Assembly (NCBI RefSeq): GCF_004327355.1
Contig: NZ_QJUM01000004.1
Coordinates: 204,297 to 268,296 of the forward strand
Direction: 5' to 3'
DNA: 64,000 nucleotides
From: Phytopseudomonas dryadis
GTDB taxonomy: Bacteria > Pseudomonadota > Gammaproteobacteria > Pseudomonadales > Pseudomonadaceae
Position numbers and translations under genes: made by a program. The notes under the pieces were generated by a model. It searched no databases, was not told the DNA's origin, and was given only the letters and a program-made list of their open reading frames with translations. Positions within the stretch are counted from its first letter, which is position 1. Each line of letters opens with the position of its first letter. This document shows, one piece after another, positions 34,689 to 43,871 of this stretch.

Positions 34689-37483
34689 TGGCGGGTACCT
34701 GGACAAGCAGGCTGGCGGGTCTGCTCGGCGCATTGCTGCTCGGCGCCTGCGCCAGCCCGCCGCCGCCCGACACGCCACTGCGCTGGGACGAACGCGTGAT
34801 CCGCGGCGAACTGGCCAATGGCCTGCAATACAACCTGGTGCGCAGCGACGCCCAACCCAGGCGACTGGATCTGCGCCTGACAGTGCACGCGGGATCGGTG
34901 GACGAGGACGACGATCAGGTCGGCGTCGCCCATATGCTCGAGCACCTGGCCTTCTACAGTCATGGCGGCGATCCGCTCGATGTACGCCAACGCCTGCAGC
35001 AGGCCGGCTGGCAGCAGGGCCGCCACTACAACGCGGTGACCAGCTACGACCGCACCCAGTATCTGTTCAGCCCGCCCGAAGGCAACGTGCACACCGGGCT
35101 GGCCCTGCAGGCCCTGGCCGATCTGGTGTTCGCCGCGGATTACAGTGCCGCCGACCTCGACCGCGAGCGCCCCATCGTCATCGAGGAATGGCGGGGCGGC
35201 CTCGGCGTGGCCCAGCGCATGAACGCCCAGCGCACCGCCGCCCAGCGCACCGGCTCGCGCTACCCGGCGCACCGCACCATCGGTAACCGCAAGGCCATCG
35301 AGCAGGCGCAACTGGCCGCCCTGCAGGCCTTCCAGCAACGCTGGTACCGGCCGAACAACATGGTGCTCAACATCGTCGGCGATTTCGCTCCCCAGCAGAT
35401 GAGGCGCCAGATCGAGCAGGTCTTCGGCCAGGCGGCTCCGGCTGCGCTGGGCCCGCGCGAACAGCTGGAGCTGCCACTGGATCGACGGCTCAAGGTGTTT
35501 CGCGTGCAGGACAGCCAGAGCGGCAGCAACCAGGTCGCCCTGCTGTTTCGCTTCCAGGAAACCGATCGCCGCCAGCAGGATCTGGCCGCCAGCCGCGAGC
35601 GGCTGATCGATCGCCTGGCCCTGGCCGTGCTCACGCGCCAGTTGCGCCACCAGCCTCGAGAAGAAGGTGTCAGCAGCCTGACCGCGGTGAAAACCCAGAT
35701 CGGCCGGCGTAGCGGGGTCCTGGCGCTGGCCGCCGGGGTCGACGGGCAGCACCACGACGTGGCCCTGGATAGCCTGCTGCGTGAACGGCAGCGCCTGTAT
35801 CGGCATGATCTGCTGGCCGCAGACGTCGAGGCGGCCAAAGGCGAGATCCGCCGGATTGCCGAGCGCATGCTGGCAACGCCCGAACCTCGTGACTTCGACG
35901 GCTGGGTACGCCAGCTCAACGACGCCACCCTGGCCGAACGCGTGCTGCAGGATCCCCGGGACATCGCCCGCCATGCCCTGGCCAACCTGGACAGCATCGG
36001 CGCCGCCGACTTGCAGCAGCGCATCAGGCACTGGCTGAACAGCCGCGACCGCGTCCTGCAACTTAGCGCCCCGGGCGATACGCCGCTGCCATTGCCGTCG
36101 GCAGCGGCCGTCGAGCAGCGCTGGCAGCACTGGTCGCAGGCCAGGCTGGAAGCACCGCAGGCGCCGCGTGCCGAGGTCGAAGCGCAGCCCCCCGAGCTGC
36201 TGGCCACGGCGCCGAGCGGCAGCATCGGCGAGCGTCGCACGTTCGCCACCGAGGGCGTCGAGCACTGGCACCTGAGCAACGGCGACCGCCTGGTCTGGCT
36301 GCGCCGCCCCGGGCTCGACGGCAAGGCGCAGTTGCGCGTCGATTCCAGCGCCGGCTTCATGCACCAGGGCGCGTTGCCGTGGCGGGCGCAGATCGCCAAT
36401 CAGTTGGCCCTGCAGACACCGCCTTCCGGCTGGAGCGACGAGCAGCTACGGGCCTGGCGACAAAGCGAAGGCGTACAGCTGTCCTTCGAGCAGGGCCCGC
36501 GGCGCCTGGAAGCCAACGGCAGCGCCAACCCCGCACAGCTGGCCAGCCTGCTGGCCCTGTACCAGCTGCGGCAGACCCGCGACGAACTGGACGAGCAGGC
36601 CTATCGCGCGGCCCTGGACGACCTGCGCGAGCGGCTGTCGCGTCAACGCGACAGTGTGCGCAGCGAACAGGACGCCACCTGGCGGCAACTGAAACAGGGC
36701 CGTGAAGACTGGCAGAGCCCCACGGCCGAGGCCATCGATGGCCTGCAGCGCGCCACCCTGGAACAGGACTGGCGACGCCAGGCCGCAGCCCCGGTGACCT
36801 ACTACCTGATGAGCGACCTGCCGGCGACCGAACTGGAACCTCTGGTTCGCCGCTACCTGGCCGGAATCCCCCGTGCTCAGGCGCTGAGCAGTGCACAGCC
36901 GGAGCGCCAGCCCGGTCGCCGCCAGGCGGTCCTGGCCATCGCCCTCGAGCCGCGGGCCAGCCTCTACGCCAGCAGCTTCCGGCCCCGCCCCTGGAATCCC
37001 GGCGATGCCGCGCGGGTCGCGGCGCTGCGCGAGATTGCCAACAGCCACTTGAAACAGCGGCTACGCGGCGAAGCCGCCGGGGTCTACCGGCTGAAATTCG
37101 ACAGCGAGCTGAGCCCCGAATACCAGCGCATCGACAGCGAACTGCACTTCAGCAGCGATCCGCGGCGCCTCGATGAACTGTGGGCACTGGCCCGCCAGAC
37201 CCTGGCCAGCCTGCCCGACCACCTCGACGAAGCCACTATCGCCCCGCTGCGCGCCGAACTGGCCCGCCAGGAACAGCGCCGGCGCCAGGACCCGACCAGC
37301 CAGTTGCACCGCCTGGTGCTCAGCGAGCGCGCCTGGGGCGATCCGCGCTACCTCAGCGAGCAGCGCGACCTGCCGGCCGCCCTCGAACTGGAGGCGATGA
37401 GAGGCCTGGCCCGGCAATTGTTCGTCACGGAAAACCGCGTGCTGCTGCGCGTTCTGCCGCAACAAGCGGAGGCGGTGCGATGA
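34688..37483 (+). CDS. M16 zinc protease lipoprotein, PqqL/FusC-like
   Basis: A 931-residue protease. The N-terminal lipobox LLLGAC puts the lipidated Cys at residue 21 with Ala at +2, predicting an outer-membrane-anchored periplasmic lipoprotein. The inverted zinc motif HMLEH is at residues 82-86 and the third ligand is in IVIEEWRGG (166-167), so the first M16 domain looks catalytic. Three further M16-like segments follow, the four-domain build of PqqL and FusC. FusC cuts imported ferredoxin. The ATG overlaps the receptor stop by one base and the stop overlaps the ABC gene by four. Confidence 0.9.
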   Translation: MAGTWTSRLAGLLGALLLGACASPPPPDTPLRWDERVIRGELANGLQYNLVRSDAQPRRLDLRLTVHAGSVDEDDDQVGVAHMLEHLAFYSHGGDPLDVRQRLQQAGWQQGRHYNAVTSYDRTQYLFSPPEGNVHTGLALQALADLVFAADYSAADLDRERPIVIEEWRGGLGVAQRMNAQRTAAQRTGSRYPAHRTIGNRKAIEQAQLAALQAFQQRWYRPNNMVLNIVGDFAPQQMRRQIEQVFGQAAPAALGPREQLELPLDRRLKVFRVQDSQSGSNQVALLFRFQETDRRQQDLAASRERLIDRLALAVLTRQLRHQPREEGVSSLTAVKTQIGRRSGVLALAAGVDGQHHDVALDSLLRERQRLYRHDLLAADVEAAKGEIRRIAERMLATPEPRDFDGWVRQLNDATLAERVLQDPRDIARHALANLDSIGAADLQQRIRHWLNSRDRVLQLSAPGDTPLPLPSAAAVEQRWQHWSQARLEAPQAPRAEVEAQPPELLATAPSGSIGERRTFATEGVEHWHLSNGDRLVWLRRPGLDGKAQLRVDSSAGFMHQGALPWRAQIANQLALQTPPSGWSDEQLRAWRQSEGVQLSFEQGPRRLEANGSANPAQLASLLALYQLRQTRDELDEQAYRAALDDLRERLSRQRDSVRSEQDATWRQLKQGREDWQSPTAEAIDGLQRATLEQDWRRQAAAPVTYYLMSDLPATELEPLVRRYLAGIPRAQALSSAQPERQPGRRQAVLAIALEPRASLYASSFRPRPWNPGDAARVAALREIANSHLKQRLRGEAAGVYRLKFDSELSPEYQRIDSELHFSSDPRRLDELWALARQTLASLPDHLDEATIAPLRAELARQEQRRRQDPTSQLHRLVLSERAWGDPRYLSEQRDLPAALELEAMRGLARQLFVTENRVLLRVLPQQAEAVR

Positions 37484-39171
37484 AACTGCTGCGCACCTTC
37501 TTCGCCCTGGCCCGGCCGTTCTGGCTGAGTCGCGCCGGCTGGCCGGGCTGGGCCCTGCTCGGCGGGGTGTTCGCCATGGGCCTGGGCATCGTCCAGGTCA
37601 ACGTCTACATCAATGAATGGAGCAAGACCTTCTACGACACCCTGGCGACCTTCGACGGCCAGGCGCTGCTCGGCCTGATGGGCCAGTACGCCATGGCCAT
37701 CGCCGCGCTGGTCGGCGTGATCGTCGCCAAGAACTGGCTGACCAAGGCGCTGATCCTGCGCTGGCGCCAGCACCTGAACGCGCACCTGCTCGCGCAATGG
37801 CTCGGCGAGCGCCGCTACTACCGCCTGGGGCTGAACGGCGAGCCGGATCATCCGGACCAGCGCATCGCCGAGGATGCCTACCTGCTGACCGACAAGACCG
37901 TCGGCCTGGTGGTCTCGCTGTTCATCAACACCCTGCAGCTCGGCGCCTTCGTCAGCATTCTCTGGCACTTGTCCGGCACCCAGACCTTCACCCTCGGCGG
38001 CTACAGCCTGACCCTCGACGGCTACCTGGTCTGGGCCGTACTCCTCTATACCCTGGTCGGCACCCTGGCCACCCACTGGCTGGGGCGACCGCTGCACGGC
38101 CTCAACTACGAGCGCCAGCGCAGCGAGGCGGCCTTTCGCGCCGACCTGCTGCGCAAGCGCGAGCATGCCGAACAGATCGCCCTGTATGACGGGGAACAGG
38201 CCGAGCGCCACAGCCTCGGCCTGCGCTTCGCCGCGATTGCCGACAACTGGCGAGCGCTGATGCGCCGCGAATTGAAGCTGGGAACCTTCACCGTCGGTTA
38301 CGACCGCGTCAGCCTGATCGTGCCGGTGTTTCTCGCCCTGCCCGCCTTTCTCGCCAAGACCATCACCCTTGGCGGGCTGATGCAGATCCGCACGGCCTTC
38401 GGCGCGGTACGCGAATCGCTGAGCTGGTTCATCAACTCCTACCGGACCCTGGCCGAATGGAGCGCCACGGTGCAGCGCCTCGGCCAGTTCCAGCGGGCCC
38501 TGGAACAGCTGCAGCCGATCGAACTCGGTCGCGGCGAAATCCTCAACACCTGCGGGCTGGACGTGTTGCGACCCAATGGCGAAGCACTGTTATGCGGTCT
38601 GGCGCTGCATGCCCGCCCGGGCGAATGGCTGCACCTGGCCGGCGCCAGCGGCCTGGGCAAGTCGACCCTGCTGCGCACCCTGATGGGGCTCTGGCCCCAT
38701 CATCGCGGCACCTGGCAACTGCCCGGCGGGCGCAGCCTGCTGCTGCCACAGAAGCCCTACCTGGCCAGCGACCGGCTGGATCGATTGCTGGCCTACCCGG
38801 CGCTGCAGATACCCGCGGAGCCAGAGCTGCGCCAGGCCCTGGCGGATGTCGGCCTGGATCACTTGCAGAACCAGTTGCAACGTGAGGCAGAGTGGGCGCG
38901 GGAACTGTCGGGCGGCGAACAGCAGCGCCTGGCCCTGGCCCGCGCCCTGCTCTACCGCCCGGACACCCTGTACCTCGACGAAGCGACCAACCAACTCGAC
39001 GAACAGGCGGCCTGCCGCCTGCTCGAACGCCTGCGCCAGCGCCTGCCGCACTGCACCCTGATCGGTGTCAGCCACCAAGCCGCGGTACAGCGCCTGTTCG
39101 AGCGCAGTATCGACCTCCAGGAATGCACAGCGGACTGCAAACCGGCCAGCCTGGAGAACGCTCCGGCCTAG
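37480..39171 (+). CDS. YddA-type ABC transporter (fused permease and ATPase)
   Basis: A 563-residue inner-membrane half-transporter. The N-terminal SbmA/BacA-like membrane domain (about residues 1-310) begins MKLLRTFFALARPFWLS and contains VNVYINEWSKTFYDTL. The C-terminal ATPase has Walker A GASGLGKST, signature LSGGEQQRLALARALL, Walker B TLYLDEAT and His-loop GVSHQ. YddA and FusD occupy the same place in PqqL/Fus loci and may remove or import the proteolysis products. The ATG overlaps the protease stop (ATGA), and GGAGG lies nine bases upstream. Confidence 0.9.
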   Translation: MKLLRTFFALARPFWLSRAGWPGWALLGGVFAMGLGIVQVNVYINEWSKTFYDTLATFDGQALLGLMGQYAMAIAALVGVIVAKNWLTKALILRWRQHLNAHLLAQWLGERRYYRLGLNGEPDHPDQRIAEDAYLLTDKTVGLVVSLFINTLQLGAFVSILWHLSGTQTFTLGGYSLTLDGYLVWAVLLYTLVGTLATHWLGRPLHGLNYERQRSEAAFRADLLRKREHAEQIALYDGEQAERHSLGLRFAAIADNWRALMRRELKLGTFTVGYDRVSLIVPVFLALPAFLAKTITLGGLMQIRTAFGAVRESLSWFINSYRTLAEWSATVQRLGQFQRALEQLQPIELGRGEILNTCGLDVLRPNGEALLCGLALHARPGEWLHLAGASGLGKSTLLRTLMGLWPHHRGTWQLPGGRSLLLPQKPYLASDRLDRLLAYPALQIPAEPELRQALADVGLDHLQNQLQREAEWARELSGGEQQRLALARALLYRPDTLYLDEATNQLDEQAACRLLERLRQRLPHCTLIGVSHQAAVQRLFERSIDLQECTADCKPASLENAPA

Positions 39172-39521
39172 GTGGCCGATGCGCCTGAGACGGCGAACGG
39201 AACACGCGCAATGCGGGATGCGGCCATAAGGCGCAAGCGGACGTAGGATGGGTCGGGCCGCGTAGGTGGAACCCATCGGCATATCGATGGGTTCCACCCA
39301 TCCTACGAACTTGCTTTCGTGGGAGGGGCTTTAGCCGCGAGCTCTTCGCGCTTTATCGATCCCATCGCGGCTAAAGCCCCTCCCACAGTCACAGGGCGCG
39401 TAGGGTGGATTGGGGCGCGTAGCCGAAGATTCTTTCATCCACCATTGCAATTGCAGAGCGGTGGACAGGTCGGGCCACGCTGGTGAAACGTCGCCTACCA
39501 ACGGCCGGACACAGACGCTCC
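39172..39521. repeat. Two intergenic palindromes in a gene-free stretch
   Basis: GGTGGAACCCATCG (39265-39278) pairs with CGATGGGTTCCACC (39285-39298) within a GTAGGATGGGT-type repeat. A second hairpin has perfect 22-base arms (39319-39340 and 39365-39386; GTGGGAGGGGCTTTAGCCGC and its complement). These are REP-type families of Pseudomonas. They separate the convergent ABC-transporter and rnk genes and may terminate both. No gene is seen in the stretch. Confidence 0.75.
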
Positions 39522-39929
39522 CTAGCGCGCGTACTCACCCGCCGCTTCCGGCTGGTATTCCACGGCCAGCAGGGTCAGTTTCAGCAACTTGCCACCGGGG
39601 GCGGCCCAGTCGATGTGCTGGCCGACGCTCAGGCCGAGCAAGGCGCTGCCGACCGGGGCGAGGATCGAAACGGTGCCTTCGGCGCCGGCATCCTGCGGGA
39701 AGACCAGGGTCAGGTGGTAGTCCTTGCCGCTGCTCTCCTCGCGACAATGCACCCGGGAATTCATGGTCACCACACCGGCCGGCACCTGGTCATGGCCAAC
39801 CACGTCGGCACGATCCAGCTCGGCCTGCAGCGCCACGGCGCCCGGCCCGAAATCGTCCAGGCTGTCGAGCAGTTGTTCCAGACGCTGCAAGTCGGTACGG
39901 GTGATGGTGATGGGCGGTGTACTGGTCAT
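39522..39929 (-). CDS. rnk: Nucleoside diphosphate kinase regulator Rnk
   Basis: A 135-residue protein of the GreA/GreB C-terminal fold (VTMNSRVHCREESSGKDYHLTLVFPQDA, in pieces, and ISILAPVGSALLGLSVGQ as VSILAPVGSALLGLSVGQ). Rnk binds near the RNA polymerase secondary channel and affects nucleoside diphosphate kinase levels and alginate in P. aeruginosa. Its upstream side carries the cyaY terminator, so it is transcribed separately. Confidence 0.93.
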   Translation of the reverse strand: MTSTPPITITRTDLQRLEQLLDSLDDFGPGAVALQAELDRADVVGHDQVPAGVVTMNSRVHCREESSGKDYHLTLVFPQDAGAEGTVSILAPVGSALLGLSVGQHIDWAAPGGKLLKLTLLAVEYQPEAAGEYAR

Positions 39930-39965
39930 GGTACGTGCGTGTCTCCTTTACTGGGCGCCAATAAA

Positions 39966-39996
39966 GCAAAACCCCGTCTGAACGACGGGGTTTTGC
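39966..39996. terminator. Rho-independent terminator downstream of cyaY
   Basis: GCAAAACCCCGTC, five-base loop, GACGGGGTTTTGC: a perfect 13-base stem with T-rich flank on both strands. It ends the minus-strand cyaY transcript. Confidence 0.9.
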
Positions 39997-40045
39997 GTAG
40001 GTTTCCTCGACCGTACCACAGTCACTCAAATAAACAAGGCCGGCT

Positions 40046-40073
40046 CATCCGTACCCCGGCCGGGGTACGGATG
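40046..40073. repeat. Perfect 28-bp palindrome
   Basis: CATCCGTACCCCGG followed directly by its exact complement, without a loop, 14 bases after the cyaY stop. It could be a cruciform, part of cyaY termination, or a protein-binding site. No second copy is seen in the window. Confidence 0.7.
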
Positions 40074-40087
40074 GCCCGGCGCCGGGC

Positions 40088-40420
40088 TCAGAGTTCTTCG
40101 AACTCGAGGTGCGCGCCGGACTGTTCGAAGACGATGCGCTCGAGCATTTCACCGAGTTGCTCGTCACTGCTGTCGCAGATCCAGCGCTCGCTGGCCTGGT
40201 CGTAGTCGAAGTGGAAACCGCCGGAGCGGGCAGCCATCCACAACTGGCGGATCGGTTCCTGACGGCTGAAGATCAGTTGCGAGCCATTGTCGAACCGAAC
40301 CGTCAGTACACCGGCGGAGTTCTCCAGGTCGAGGTCCAGGTCGCTGTCGTCGAGAATGTCCTCTACCGCCTGCTGCGTGGCGTCGACCAGGTCGTGGAAA
40401 CGGGCTTCGCTCAAACTCAT
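40088..40420 (-). CDS. cyaY: Frataxin-like iron donor CyaY
   Basis: A 110-residue frataxin homologue that modulates iron-sulfur cluster assembly in the cytoplasm. The acidic helix 1 ([21 protein letters not shown]) and the strand motif QPIRQLW-like [17 protein letters not shown] are typical. It is divergent from the lptM-lysA operon across a 447-base gap that holds an araC fragment. Confidence 0.95.
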   Translation of the reverse strand: MSLSEARFHDLVDATQQAVEDILDDSDLDLDLENSAGVLTVRFDNGSQLIFSRQEPIRQLWMAARSGGFHFDYDQASERWICDSSDEQLGEMLERIVFEQSGAHLEFEEL

Positions 40421-40485
40421 TGCACTTACCTCAAGAAAAATTCAGCACCATCGAAAGAACGGATCGGCTCACAGCAAGTGGCCCG

Positions 40486-40731
40486 TGCAACGGCGCAACG
40501 CCCGACTCGCTGCCGCCGGCACGCAAGCCGATTTCGCCCGGCCGCAGAGCCGGATCGCGCAGATAATGCAGCAACCCTTGCCGCCGCGTCTCGTCCAGCA
40601 GTGGCGAGCAGGATAACCCGGCTTGCCGCAGGCGCCGCTGCAAAAGTGCGCGGAGCGAGCTGCAGGCTGCGCGCCAGAGCATGCCGAGCGGCGGCGGACA
40701 GGGACGGATCAGGCGGCACGATGCCGTTCAT
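40486..40731 (-). pseudogene. Frameshifted fragment of an AraC-family regulator
   Basis: One frame reads [10 protein letters not shown], the start of an AraC helix-turn-helix. After a one-base shift at about 40642-40648 the next frame reads [22 protein letters not shown] and then [16 protein letters not shown], the rest of the AraC signature. The second helix-turn-helix (GFSEPSAFHRAF in relatives) is missing or degraded (LRAGGSESG). There is no N-terminal domain. A decayed C-terminal remnant with no likely function. Confidence 0.65.
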
Positions 40732-40867
40732 CGCACCCGCCCGGCATGAGGCCGCAGACCGGCGGCACGCGGCAAAGCCCCGCCGGACGGGAATCCTGGC
40801 GCATAGGCAAGGTGCCGGGGGGCCGGTATACTCCCGGACAATGATGCTTTATTACAAGGATTCCACC

Positions 40868-40993
40868 ATGAAGCGGCTGTTCACTGCCCTCGTCGCGCTC
40901 GTCGCCGTCGCCACCCTGCTCGCCGGCTGTGGCCAGAAAGGCCCGCTGTACCTGCCGGACGACACCCAGTCCGCGCCAGCGCAAGACGAATAA
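40868..40993 (+). CDS. lptM: Small lipoprotein LptM (LppL/YifL)
   Basis: A 41-residue lipoprotein. The signal peptide [21 protein letters not shown] ends at the lipidated Cys, followed by the family motif GQKGPLYLP. In E. coli LptM supports assembly of the LPS translocon LptDE. AAGGA lies just before the ATG at 40868; an upstream in-frame ATG at 40841 does not begin the signal sequence. It stands immediately before lysA, as in other Pseudomonas. Confidence 0.9.
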   Translation: MKRLFTALVALVAVATLLAGCGQKGPLYLPDDTQSAPAQDE

Positions 40994-41002
40994 GGACGCC
41001 CC

Positions 41003-42250
41003 ATGAACACCTTCAACTACCGCGACGGCGCGCTGTTCGCGGAAGGTGTGGCGTTGTCCGCCATTGCCCAGCGTTTCGGCACGCCGACCTATGTCTACTC
41101 GCGCGCCCATATCGAGGCGCAGTATCGCGCCTACGCCGACGCCCTGGCCGGCATGCCGCACCTGGTCTGCTTCGCCGTCAAGGCCAACTCCAATATCGGC
41201 GTGCTCAACGTCCTGGCCCGCCTGGGTGCCGGCTTCGACATCGTTTCCCGGGGTGAACTGGAGCGCGTCCTGGCCGCCGGCGGCGAGCCGTCGCGCATCG
41301 TCTTCTCCGGCGTCGGCAAGAGCCGCGACGACATGCGCCGCGCGCTGCAGGTCGGCGTGCACTGCTTCAACGTCGAGTCCAGCGACGAACTGGAGCGCCT
41401 GCAGCAGGTCGCCGCCGAGCTGGGCAAGACCGCGTCGATCTCCCTGCGGGTCAACCCGGACGTGGACGCGGGCACCCACCCGTACATTTCCACCGGCCTG
41501 AAAGAGAACAAGTTCGGCATCGCCATCGCCGATGCCGAAGCGGTCTACGCCCGCGCCGCCGAGCTGGGCAACCTCGAGGTGATCGGCGTCGACTGCCACA
41601 TCGGTTCGCAGCTGACCAGCCTGCCGCCCTTCCTCGATGCCCTCGACCGCCTGCTGGCGCTGATCGACCGGCTCGGCGAGCGCGGTATCCGCATCCGCCA
41701 CCTGGATCTGGGCGGCGGCCTCGGCGTGCAGTACCGCGACGAGCAGCCACCGGCAGCCGGCGACTACATCGGCGCCGTACGCGAGCGCCTCGGCGCGCGC
41801 GATCTGAGCCTGGTCTTCGAGCCGGGCCGCTCGATCGTCGCCAACGGTGGCGTGCTGCTGACCCGCGTGGAATACCTCAAGCACACCGAGCACAAGGATT
41901 TCGCCATCGTCGACGCGGCGATGAACGACCTGATCCGCCCGGCGCTGTACCAGGCCTGGATGGACGTGGTGCCGGTACAGCCGCGCGATGCCGCCAGGCG
42001 CCGCTACGACATCGTCGGGCCGATCTGCGAGACCGGCGATTTCCTCGCCAAGGAGCGCGAGCTGGCCCTGGCCGAGGGCGACCTGCTGGCCGTGCGTTCG
42101 GCCGGCGCCTATGGTTTCGTCATGAGTTCCAACTACAACACCCGCGGCCGCGCCGCCGAGGTGCTGGTGGATGGCGAACAGGCCTTCGAAGTACGCCGTC
42201 GGGAAACGCTCGCCGAACTCTTCGCGGGCGAAAGCCGCCTGCCGGAGTGA
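41003..42250 (+). CDS. lysA: Diaminopimelate decarboxylase LysA
   Basis: A 415-residue PLP enzyme making L-lysine from meso-diaminopimelate. The PLP Lys is in [15 protein letters not shown], the Gly-rich LDLGGGLGV and [11 protein letters not shown] bind the cofactor. GVLRSAGAYG-like [17 protein letters not shown] is intact. It starts nine bases after lptM, and its stop lies six bases before the dapF ATG. Confidence 0.97.
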   Translation: MNTFNYRDGALFAEGVALSAIAQRFGTPTYVYSRAHIEAQYRAYADALAGMPHLVCFAVKANSNIGVLNVLARLGAGFDIVSRGELERVLAAGGEPSRIVFSGVGKSRDDMRRALQVGVHCFNVESSDELERLQQVAAELGKTASISLRVNPDVDAGTHPYISTGLKENKFGIAIADAEAVYARAAELGNLEVIGVDCHIGSQLTSLPPFLDALDRLLALIDRLGERGIRIRHLDLGGGLGVQYRDEQPPAAGDYIGAVRERLGARDLSLVFEPGRSIVANGGVLLTRVEYLKHTEHKDFAIVDAAMNDLIRPALYQAWMDVVPVQPRDAARRRYDIVGPICETGDFLAKERELALAEGDLLAVRSAGAYGFVMSSNYNTRGRAAEVLVDGEQAFEVRRRETLAELFAGESRLPE

Positions 42251-42255
42251 TGCCG

Positions 42256-43086
42256 ATGTTATTGCGCTTTACCAAAATGCATGGCCTGGGCAACGACTTC
42301 ATGGTGCTCGACCTGGTCAGCCAGCATGCCCACATCCAGCCGAAGAACGCCAAGCAGTGGGGCGACCGCCACACCGGCGTGGGCTTCGACCAATTGTTGC
42401 TGGTCGAGCCGCCACAGCGCCCGGACGTCGACTTCCGCTACCGCATCTTCAACGCCGACGGCAGCGAAGTGGAGCAGTGCGGCAATGGCGCGCGCTGTTT
42501 CGCCCGCTTCGTGCTGGACAAGCGCCTGACGGTGAAGAAGCAGATCCGCGTGGAAACCAAGGGCGGCATCATCGAGCTCAACGTCCGCGCCGACGGCCTG
42601 ATCACCGTGAACATGGGGGCGCCGCGCCTGGCACCGGAGGAAATCCCGTTCGTGGCCGACAGCGAGGCCCTGAGCTACAGCGTCGAGGTCGAAGGCCAGG
42701 CCCATGAGCTAGCCGCGGTCTCCATGGGCAACCCCCATGCCGTGCTGCGCGTGGACGCTGTCGACAGCGCCCCGGTGCACGAGCTGGGGCCGAAGCTGGA
42801 ACACCACCCGCGCTTTCCACAGCGGGTCAATGTCGGCTTCCTGCAGGTCATCGACCGCCAGCGTGGCCGCCTGCGCGTGTGGGAGCGCGGCGCTGGCGAG
42901 ACCCAGGCCTGCGGTACCGGCGCCTGCGCCGCCGCGGTGGCGGCCATCCGCCAGGGCTGGATGGACTCGCCCGTACAGCTGGAACTTCCCGGCGGCAAGC
43001 TGTCCATCGAGTGGGCAGGCCCGGGCCAGCCCGTTATGATGACAGGCCCCGCGGTTCGTGTGTATGAAGGACAGGTTCGCCTATGA
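42256..43086 (+). CDS. dapF: Diaminopimelate epimerase DapF
   Basis: A 276-residue epimerase converting LL- to meso-diaminopimelate for lysine and peptidoglycan. The two catalytic Cys are in [10 protein letters not shown] and [13 protein letters not shown] chose the ATG at 42256 ([15 protein letters not shown]), the family start with GGAG nine bases upstream, over the GTG/ATG at 42247/42250 that overlap lysA. It overlaps the next gene by four bases. Confidence 0.96.
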   Translation: MLLRFTKMHGLGNDFMVLDLVSQHAHIQPKNAKQWGDRHTGVGFDQLLLVEPPQRPDVDFRYRIFNADGSEVEQCGNGARCFARFVLDKRLTVKKQIRVETKGGIIELNVRADGLITVNMGAPRLAPEEIPFVADSEALSYSVEVEGQAHELAAVSMGNPHAVLRVDAVDSAPVHELGPKLEHHPRFPQRVNVGFLQVIDRQRGRLRVWERGAGETQACGTGACAAAVAAIRQGWMDSPVQLELPGGKLSIEWAGPGQPVMMTGPAVRVYEGQVRL

Positions 43087-43778
43087 CTGACCAGCAGGAT
43101 TCGCCCAAGCCACTGGACTCGGAAACGGTCGCCGCCTACCTGCGCCTGCACCCCGAGTTCTTCATCGACCACGACGAGCTGATCCCCGAACTGCGCATTC
43201 CGCACCAGCGTGGCGACACCGTGTCGCTGGTCGAACGCCAGGTCAAACTGCTGCGCGAGCGCAACATCGAGATGCGCCACCGTCTGTCGCAACTGATGGA
43301 CGTCGCCCGCGACAACGACCGCCTGTTCGACAAGACCCGCCGCCTGGTGCTCGACCTGCTCGATGCCACCAGCCTCGAGGAAGTGGTCAGTTGCGTGGAA
43401 GACAGCCTGCGCAGCGAATTCCAGGTCCCCTTCGTCGGCCTGATCCTGTTCAGTGACACGCCCTTGCCGGTCGGCCGCACGGTCAGCAGCGCCGAAGCCC
43501 ACCAGGCCATCGGCGGCCTGCTCGCCGGCGGCAAGACCATCTGCGGCGTCCTGCGCGAGCACGAACTGAACTTCCTGTTCGGCGAGGCCGCTGGCGAGGT
43601 CGGCTCGGCCGCCGTGGTGGCCTTGTCCTACCAGGGCCTGCACGGCGTACTGGCCATCGGCAGCGCCGACGCCCAGCACTACAAGAGCTCGCTGGGCACC
43701 CTGTTCCTCGGCTATATCGCCGAGGTGCTGGCACGCGTGCTGCCCCGCTTCGCCACACCGCTGCGTTCCGTACGCTGA
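43083..43778 (+). CDS. DUF484 family protein
   Basis: A 231-residue cytoplasmic protein. The N-terminal motif [12 protein letters not shown] is diagnostic of DUF484, followed by a coiled-coil (about 55-90) and a GAF-like domain. Its function is unknown, but it is nearly always found between dapF and xerC, as here. The ATG overlaps the dapF stop as ATGA. Confidence 0.92.
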   Translation: MTDQQDSPKPLDSETVAAYLRLHPEFFIDHDELIPELRIPHQRGDTVSLVERQVKLLRERNIEMRHRLSQLMDVARDNDRLFDKTRRLVLDLLDATSLEEVVSCVEDSLRSEFQVPFVGLILFSDTPLPVGRTVSSAEAHQAIGGLLAGGKTICGVLREHELNFLFGEAAGEVGSAAVVALSYQGLHGVLAIGSADAQHYKSSLGTLFLGYIAEVLARVLPRFATPLRSVR

Positions 43779-43786
43779 AGCAGCGG

Positions 43787-43871
43787 CAAGCTTCAAGCCA
43801 CAAGCGTCAAGTTGAAGCAAAAGCGCTGTCACATCGCATTACTTGGAGCTTGAAGCTTGAAGCTTGCAGCT
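43787..43871. repeat. GCTTGAA heptamer repeat cluster running into xerC
   Basis: GCGGCAAGCTTCAAGCCACA at 43791 onward matches the complement of the repeat beside algR (12962-12989). A GCAAAAGCGC core follows (43817-43826), then GCTTGAAGCTTGAAGCTTGCAGC (43848-43870, given for position). The right part overlaps the xerC start. Confidence 0.8.
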
